Assembly (NCBI GenBank): GCA_948099385.1
Contig: CANUEZ040000014.1
Location: 3,038,001 to 3,102,000, forward strand
DNA from: Fasciola hepatica
Lineage: Eukaryota > Platyhelminthes > Trematoda > Plagiorchiida > Fasciolidae
DNA: 64,000 nt
Reading direction: 5' to 3'
The notes under the pieces are model-generated. The model saw only the letters and a list, made by a program, of their open reading frames with translations. It was not told the DNA's origin and ran no database searches. The translations under genes and the position numbers were made by a program. Within the stretch, counting starts at the first letter, position 1; each line of letters begins with the position of its first letter. This document shows, piece by piece, positions 57,433-64,000 of this stretch.

Positions 57433-57503
57433 CCGGTGGTGATCAAACGGCCATCTTGAATTTTGGACGTTGTGGTCCCAGGTTCGGATTTTGTCACCAC
57501 CGG
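57433..57503 (+). ncRNA. tRNA-like sequence (tRNA-derived SINE head or pseudo-tRNA)
   Basis: A perfect 10-base inverted repeat (CCGGTGGTGA and TCACCACCGG) closes a 71-base unit. An A-box-like TGATCAAACGG follows the 5' strand and a B-box-like CAGGTTCGGATT precedes the 3' strand, so size and box placement are tRNA-like. The T-stem pairs poorly and the anticodon arm is unclear, so a functional tRNA is unlikely. Confidence 0.35.
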
Positions 57504-58294
57504 CCACTTTCACCTCGATAGCCTCTAACTGTCCGCGATCGCCTTCGCGAAATATTATACCATTTAGGTATACCAAATAAAACAGAGGTGAAACATTCCA
57601 CATTGACTGAGTCGAGAACTGTTCCCATTTCGTCAGTACAACTAGAAGATACATCGGGAAAAGAATAATCACGATGCAGATTTAGAAGCCTGATAAACAG
57701 ACAATGAGACTGTTCTAAGCTGGTTCACAATTCCTCGTTTAGGGACTACGTGAAGGGATATTCTACCGCTTGCAGAAAAACGTTTAAGTTCAGTGTTGTG
57801 AATAGCCTACTAAGTGCCTAATGGATACCGGTGATTACAAAACACACCAAAATTGAGAAATAACTGAGCAAAATACATGCAACAAAAGCAATGGTAAAAG
57901 ACCATCCAAGAGAACAAGCTTACTGTTTTCATTCGAAATCTGTTCCCATTATTTTCCTATGTTTACTGTGCTTTTGTGTTCAAAGCTATCGTATTTATAT
58001 AATGACACAACTGGAACGATTGAACAATACTGTATCCAGGTATATCCGGCGGACAAGGCTAAAACCAAAAGAGCTCGTAATACATTTTATTAACTGTAAT
58101 GATGGCGTGACTGTGTGTGAAGATAAGCTGTAGGCCCACTTTTAGAAATTATTGTCATTATACCTATAAAATCAGTAAATTAGGCGAAAAATATCGAAAT
58201 CTTTCAGATATGGGTGACCGAGAGTCATAAATAGCCTGAACAATATCCTCCATATAACGATGACATTTCATCCGCACGCTCTTAAAATGCGTAA

Positions 58295-58914
58295 TTTTCG
58301 TCCATCAAAACTGCCGACAGATTACCCACTGCCTGTGTACCTCAAACACGTCCAGTCCGTCCGGGCTTATCGAGTACAGTTCATTTTCAACAGTATGATT
58401 TATACGCAAACGAACAATCTATGTCTTGTGAAACTGTAACAATGTGGTTTCAAGCTCCCCTAATTCGTACGCATGATCGCAAAATAAAACGTGATTTTGA
58501 CAGAACGGGTGACACTAGCTGCCATAGGCAAACGTGGTGTATTCCTGAGACTAACCAAACAATAACAATAGCGAAAGGTAAGATGTATTTGTCGGTCAAG
58601 TTCTGTCATTCCGAATCATCTTGTCGATAGCTATATTCGTGTAATATTAGGCTATCTCGGTCTGTACGCGTTCCTGCCTGTTTTGGTGCACCAGTGGAAT
58701 GTTATCTGTTCCGGTATAGTAACCTTATTTACTCTGACACTCCCTAGGGTGTGTGTTCATCCACCCGAGTACGCAGAGTTTCTACTTCCGGTACGAAATC
58801 ACGTACACAACCGGCTCGAGTGAACTCCGGTCATTCTGGTCCATCAGGTCAGATTGGAAAAGACAAACGTGCCAAGTTTGTACGCTTGATGGCCCGTGTA
58901 GACTTAACGACTAA
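58295..58914 (+). CDS. Possible two-exon reading frame nested in the laminin intron
   Basis: The frame is open from 58,295, with an ATG at 58,421. It reads QYDLYANEQSMSCETVTMWF, QAPLIRTHDRKIKRDFDRTG and DTSCHRQTWCIPETNQTITI up to a donor-like AAAG|GTAAGA at 58,578 (phase 1). A good acceptor, CTGACACTCCCTAG at 58,747, continues in phase as CVFIHPSTQSFYFRYEITYT, ending CQVCTLDGPCRLND at TAA 58,912-58,914. I do not recognise the family. It could be a chance frame or a decayed transposon piece. A second frame starting at 58,751 is also open for 95 codons but is Ser/Arg-rich. Confidence 0.25.
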
Positions 58915-61692
58915 AGGTGGGGCAATGCCGCGAGGAACTTCACTGGTCTTGCGTATATGGGAGATAACAGCGGCTATCTTGAATGGGCTCACTGATGGCC
59001 CTTTCGGGGCAGGGGGGCCGATCATGTGCACAAAGTAAATTAAGGAAAAGTGAGAGTAACATGGAAGGTTACTGCCATATTTGAGAATGCCGCTACTAAT
59101 TCAGGAACACAATTATGTACTGTGGAAAACTTTTGTGCTGTAAGATGATTAAGCTAAGCATTTAGAGGTAAGTCCTCAGCGTGCATTTTTATTGGCGATC
59201 GCAGTTTGTTTGGAACGAATTAGCGCTCTCACCGTGCATTACAACCGTCGTCGAGAACGGGGTGTTCACCATTTCGTTCGAGATTGTTAAGTGACAGTTT
59301 TCGGCTTGTCTATCCCTGGTTCGTTTTAGTAACTCTGTCTAGAATAGTGTATTTCCACTTCTGAAGCCCCAAATTTTGCACAAAACCAAAGCTTTCTCAC
59401 ATGAACCTACTGATTTGCGTATAAAACTGAGTTGATGTGTTGGTGAAGGTATGTGTTGGTATATTCGCGCACTGGGGCTTAAAGAGGTGGGGCTCACAAA
59501 ATATATGACTCATTAAATCTACGATAAAATTTGGCTACTTTGAACAAGATCGCTGGTCGCATGATTCAGTTGTGTAGTATTCTAACACCCCGTGCATTCG
59601 GTTATAGAATACTCTCAGTATATAGTCAAGCAAACTCACGTAAACGCTTTATATACCTGGAGGTAATGCTCAACAGTTACAAATTGCAAACAGTTCGTCG
59701 GTGACAATGTTTGGGTTTGTATATGATCCTGCAACATAGGAGATTGAGGAAAATTTTGGGTGTTCGCATGGACTGAAATGTTTTTAGCAAAATCAAGTAC
59801 AACACGTTGAAAATAATCTACTAAAATCTGGATGAAGGGAATGCGACTTGTCATCCAGTATATTTGAAGAAACTTCGGAACAAAATTAAATCACTTCCAT
59901 TGAAGGTCGTATTACAATCTGTAGACAGTTTGAGATTTTCCTGGCAAACAGTTCCATGACCCGCACCATAACCGGCCGCGAATGCGATTTCCATTAGTGA
60001 CTTGGCAAACAATAAAAATCACATTCACTCACATGCAAACAATCTCACACATACATACACATGTAGGCAACGGAAAGACCAATTAAAGTAATCTCGGTTT
60101 ATTGACAGTCATACTGAATACATGCCTCCACACCGGATATCCGGTTCATTCCAACAGTTGCCAGTTCGTTGAGCTAAGATATCGCGTTAATAAGCCGAGA
60201 CTGACCGATGACAATCGCGAAACATCAAACGTCATCTGCAAGATTCCATCGATATATAACAGAAACCGGCAATCCAATTTCAAGTGGCTGAGTGAACCCG
60301 ATAATGGTGATAACGGTGGCGTTGATTGCGAGCCAAGTACAGTAGCTCTAATAAGGGATTCGACTGAAGTTAAATGTCCACCTTCTCTGAATTTGCCTGC
60401 GGATTTGACAGTACTCTTATGAGTGAATTTTAACACAGGTAAAAACAGCAATGGAAATATTCGTTTGAGCGGAGCTTGTGCGATATCAGACCATTCGTGT
60501 TTCATCCAAAATATACAAACTCCTGCTGGTGATAGATAATATTTTTTGTGTGCGGTTTGGAAGAGAATAAGTATTTCCAGTGAAAAACAGCATCCGCATG
60601 CAATAAAACTAGGTAAATTTCAAAGCATGTCAGGCAAATTACAAACGCGGAATTGATTTCCAGGCGGTGAAGATAAAACGAACGCTGCCTCGCTTTGATA
60701 TTTATCTTTCATTGTCCAAATGCATTTTGATAGGCAATCATATCATGTCTACACTTTTAGTTTTTAATTCCTATTATCATCTATTTTTCACACTTTAGAT
60801 CAAGAGTGCTCGCACACTTTGGCAACATGAGGTAGCGTTCTAGGGAGTGTGAGATAATATTTTGGTTCTACGGTTAAAGTAAATTAAACAGTCGTTTAAA
60901 GGTTACTCGCACAACATTGGTGCACAAGCAAGACAGATTTCCTGCACATATGTACATAACGGATTTAAGTTATACAGCGGAAGATCCACTTGCATTTTCA
61001 CATTCAAAAGTTCAACGCCACGAGACAGTGTGCATGTACACCTATAGGTAGCGATGGTTAAGTGTGCAACGATCCAGTTACTTGACAAGCCGGAGCTTAA
61101 TGTTCTTTGTTTGTAAGCAATACTTGGGAGCAATATTGATGGTCGACAATGAATATGTTCCCAAATCTTAGTGAAAAGCATCAACTGTGTCCATCTCATT
61201 TGCAACGACATAAATATGCGAGTCTGGATTCAGTATCATCTTGCCAATTGAAAAATTCTTAAAATTGGTTTGATGCACAAGCGGATATACAGATATGCCA
61301 TCAGCAACAGAGTGCCACGATTCAAAAAACTCACTCAACAAACAGGAACAAAAGAGTCACCGAATTTGACTACACAACGTTGTTTTCGTCTTATTTTAGA
61401 GACTGCTTAACGGGGTACGAGAATGTATTGCATTTTTTTGAGGGTACGAGACATGAAAAGTTTTGGAACCCGTGCCTTAGATGCTTGCCTTTACATGTCA
61501 TAAAAACAAAACTTTTGAGGAAAAACTGTACAAATTTTAGAAATCGATGCCAGAATGTGGACAGTACAGTATGATCCATGACTTATTATTCAGTTTGCTA
61601 AACTGGTCTCTGATACAAACTCTAAAAAATTGAAAAATCTTCCTGTCGACATGCCCCCAAAGTTAACTTTTTCACCACTTATACTCTCTGGC

Positions 61693-61985
61693 AGTAGTAG
61701 TAGTAATGGTAGTAGTAGTCGGCAGTTAGACAAAACAGGGGTCACCACGGCAACCGGGCAAGGTGAGCCTGAAACGGTGATCAACGGGGGAAAGTCAAAA
61801 TGAGTCGTTGGGCAATCCCAACACTTACTTCACAAATAAAATCCATGGAAGCACCCAGTGTGCAGCAGTTTCGTCAGCAGTGCGCGTCCACCAGGCCCCT
61901 AAGGAAGCTCGAACTCAGGACGAGTGATTACCAGTCAAACATCTAACCGCCAGGCTGTTCGGACTGTCCTTCTGACGAACATCAG
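61693..61985 (-). mobile_element. tRNA-related SINE-like unit, minus strand
   Basis: On the minus strand GCCTGGCGGTTAGATGTTTG (A-box-like) is followed by CCTGAGTTCGAGCTTCC (B-box-like) within about 45 bases. About 180 bases of unrelated body follow, then a (CTA)n-type simple tail (61,693-61,720), the usual SINE order. The family and exact ends are unknown. Confidence 0.5.
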
Positions 61986-62881
61986 GTGATATAGCGATGA
62001 CACTGTAAGATGAATCGTTTCATACAGAAACTTGTCACCACCCACTACTCAAACCAAAAAAGCAAAAATCCCGTTTATTCAAATCTATCTATTTTCCTTC
62101 GAAATGACTGCATTGATTAAACAACGCTCCTTCGTGTAGCGACTGCTGCACCCATACCGGTTACTCAGTTCAGTAAATTATTCGTGTTAAAAGAATAACA
62201 GGTGAGTTATGCTAGACGTGGCAACCTCCAGTTTTTCCATCACATTATCAATGCTTACCATCATTTTGGATGAAATTCATCTTGCCCCGGTGTCCTGACG
62301 ATGAACATGAAAATGAATAACAGAATTTACCTACTCGATGGAAGATTTTTGGATATTTTACATCAAACTATCGGTGGTTTGAACACATTTCCATAGAAAA
62401 CATGCCATACAGATGGTGAAGAGACGACAACTGGGATTAGCTCATTAACCAAAGTACTTTTGCTAATTCAATTATTTATCCCGTCTTATTGATGTAAACA
62501 TATGAAGGAGATGTGTTGCACTCCGGTGAGTTCCATCAAGATCAGCTTCTGTTGTTGACTATCGGGTGATAAAAGCCATAACTTCTCTGTCAGAAATGAT
62601 ATTGTTTGATTTGAGTCTGAAAGCAAAAAACTCCTCACGCACACAATTTGATTCACCCCCCCCCCAACTCCATACAGTCATTTCAAATCCAATCATATCG
62701 TATCCGGCCATACGTCTGATTATCAGCATGCAAGAAACATTTCAATGAATCACTCAGTTTATATTACGTGGGTAAACTATGCTTATCCCAGTCAATGCGA
62801 GTGGTTGGTTCGCTTCGCTGTTTGTCGTAGTTAAAACCCCAGATACTTTCCACATCTCTCTCTCTCTCTCGTCCTATCTAG

Positions 62882-63030
62882 GTGACATGCGTATGGACTC
62901 TTCGTTGCTGACCAAAAGGAAATACTACTACGCTTTGTTTGAATGGAATGTCTGGGGACGTTGTACCTGCTTTGGTCACGCAGTCCGTTGTAAACCGAAG
63001 TCCAAGGCTGAAGTAATTAAACCGGAGAAA
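62882..63030 (+). CDS. LAMB1: Laminin beta exon d (end of LN domain, start of EGF-like repeat 1)
   Basis: A (CT)n-rich polypyrimidine tract and CTAG precede the exon. The split Gly codon gives G-D-M-R-M-D-S, then KRKYYYALFEWNVWGRCTCF and GHAVRC, equivalent to '[25 protein letters not shown]'. The first EGF-like repeat begins at GRCTC. The donor AAA|GTGAGT at 63,031 is in phase 0. Confidence 0.94.
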
Positions 63031-63544
63031 GTGAGTTACTTTATTTTTGTATCCCTTGTTTGGTGTGGCCAGTAGAATTTACCGACATATTCGACTTTGA
63101 TGGCAGCAGACGTCAGTCGGAATCAATTCAACATTATTATCTAAACATTCAAAGGAATAAGATACAAAGCATGCCTTCCACAACTGACGGTGTTCTAGAG
63201 TCCAAGCATGATTAGACCAACTTGATAAAAGAACATCCTCTTTCGATATTATGATGGTATTCTTCGCCTAACTGGGGTTGTTCTGGGCAGATCTAGACAC
63301 GTACTTCATGTATATTTATGGCTTATTATATAAAGCTTAAATAACTTGGTAGCTGTTCCAAATGACACTGAACGTCCTAACACAGTTTAGACTGGTCTTG
63401 TTTTCGATAAAAAAAAACTAGGCCGGTGATGTCACGACACACTACCGCGTTCATACCGACTCAAACCTGACTGATTATTGTCACTATTTATAACAAAATC
63501 TCGGCAAAACTTTCCTTTCCGCTTATTCACCATTGAATCGATAG

Positions 63545-63665
63545 GTTTACGGCGTCTGTGAATGTACCCATAACACCGCCGGTGAGAATTGTGAAACTTG
63601 CGCCGAATTCTACTGGAACAAACCTTGGAGACCAGCCACACGGGATTCAGCAAACGCTTGTGAAC
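63545..63665 (+). CDS. LAMB1: Laminin beta exon e (EGF-like repeat 1)
   Basis: The acceptor is GATAG|GTTTAC. It encodes [20 protein letters not shown] and [20 protein letters not shown], matching 'VHGHCMCRHNTKGLNCELC...FYHDLPWRPAEGRNSNAC'. All expected EGF-like cysteines in this segment are present. The likely donor is C|GTAGGT at 63,666 (phase 1); the next exon is beyond the window. Confidence 0.93.
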
Positions 63666-64000
63666 GTAGGTCACGTGTTGTTACCCTGCTATTAAAAACT
63701 GCTGTGGAATTCTAGTTACTCATTATATTTATTGACCGATACCATCTTTTGGATTTTTTGTAGATAGCAATTCACATTGGTGTTTCCTAGAAGTGATATG
63801 TAAACCAAATACCATCAGACGATCTCTGTCAATGCTCGGGAGTTAGTAGATGCGGGAAATTTTACATTGTTGACTTTTGCAAAATTGACTAAAGCAGTTG
63901 GACCCCTTCGCCTCCGTAGGCGGTTTGGTTACCCTGGATGGTACAATCATTATGATATGGCACTGATCAAATGAGTGAAGACTTGCTTTAATACGGCAGA
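63666..64000. other. LAMB1: Start of the next laminin intron
   Basis: AT-rich sequence after the donor at 63,666. Nothing else was recognised before the window ends. Confidence 0.6.

Larger units (their letters stand above)
50498..62881. other. LAMB1: Laminin intron c-d (12.4 kb)
   Basis: Contains the RTE element (52.8-55.3 kb), a (TA)n array, two copies of a hairpin repeat (56.95 and 57.26 kb), a tRNA-like inverted repeat (57.43 kb), possible nested exons (58.3-58.9 kb) and a SINE-like unit (61.7-61.98 kb). The stretches 50.5-52.7, 55.7-56.9 and 59.1-61.6 kb show nothing I can assign. Confidence 0.6.
44094..63665 (+). other. LAMB1: Laminin beta subunit gene, five consecutive internal exons
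   Basis: Five plus-strand exons join in compatible phases to give one continuous piece of a secreted basement-membrane laminin beta chain: the LN (domain VI) polymerisation domain and the first laminin EGF-like repeat. Introns are 3,747, 1,982, 12,384 and 514 bases, all GT-AG. The GDLLIGR block after the first cysteine pair marks a beta rather than a gamma or alpha chain. The signal peptide and start lie to the left of the window or in an unseen exon; the rod and coiled-coil exons lie to the right. LAMB1 versus LAMB2 orthology cannot be fixed here. Confidence 0.92.

Noticed and set aside
58751..59038. 95-codon frame in the alternative phase after the 58,747 acceptor
   Set aside because: Long but Ser/Arg/Gly-rich and not in phase with the upstream candidate exon. 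Kept only as an alternative reading of the nested-gene candidate.
60102..60505. Overlapping open frames on both strands in the laminin intron
   Set aside because: Neither shows a domain, a convincing start or splice sites. The overlap suggests a chance stop-poor patch.

Overview
The window is eukaryotic nuclear DNA, most likely from a parasitic flatworm (trematode or large-genome cestode). That inference rests on a laminin gene split by multi-kilobase introns and on CR1-like, RTE-like, BEL/Pao and Ty3/gypsy retroelements whose protein style I associate with flatworms. No species call can be made from the sequence alone. No operons, CRISPR arrays or rRNA operons were seen.

From 1 to about 43.4 kb the window is almost wall-to-wall retrotransposons. 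From the left: a decayed minus-strand two-ORF LINE (1-1.9 kb); a BEL/Pao gag-pol remnant on minus (2.0-5.7 kb); a minus LINE 3' end (6.36 kb); a stretch without recognisable genes (6.5-9.8 kb); a plus LINE 3' UTR fragment (9.8-10.26 kb); an RTE reverse-transcriptase remnant on minus (10.3-10.9 kb); and a decayed CR1-like ORF2 on minus (12.0-14.5 kb). Then come three plus-strand copies of one two-ORF LINE superfamily. LINE-A (about 14.6-23.9 kb) is nearly intact. LINE-B (about 24.6-31.29 kb) has both ORFs open. LINE-C (about 32.8-37.37 kb) is decayed and internally deleted. An RTE endonuclease fragment (31.3-31.9 kb, minus), an opposed LINE tail (37.64 kb), a Ty3/gypsy pol remnant (37.86-40.2 kb) and a second CR1-like element (40.7-43.43 kb) complete the array.

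From about 43.44 kb the sequence becomes AT-rich and carries five consecutive plus-strand exons of a laminin beta subunit (44,094-63,665). They encode the laminin N-terminal domain and the first EGF-like repeat, with matching splice phases throughout. Both ends of the gene lie outside the window, so the retroelement array probably sits in an upstream intron or the 5' flank. The laminin introns hold another RTE (52.8-55.3 kb, minus) with a short tRNA-related insertion, other tRNA-like or SINE-like sequences, a duplicated hairpin repeat and a possible two-exon nested reading frame.

The most interesting signals concern the two-ORF LINE superfamily. Different copies share a 3'-terminal hairpin whose stem bases co-vary, just upstream of an AATAAACCATTATT-type tail. 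They also share a 5' leader motif that reads like a tRNA A box on the antisense strand. Their ORF1 protein has a conserved Cys/His cluster inside an RRM-like region, and in the intact copy ORF1 stops two bases before the ORF2 ATG.
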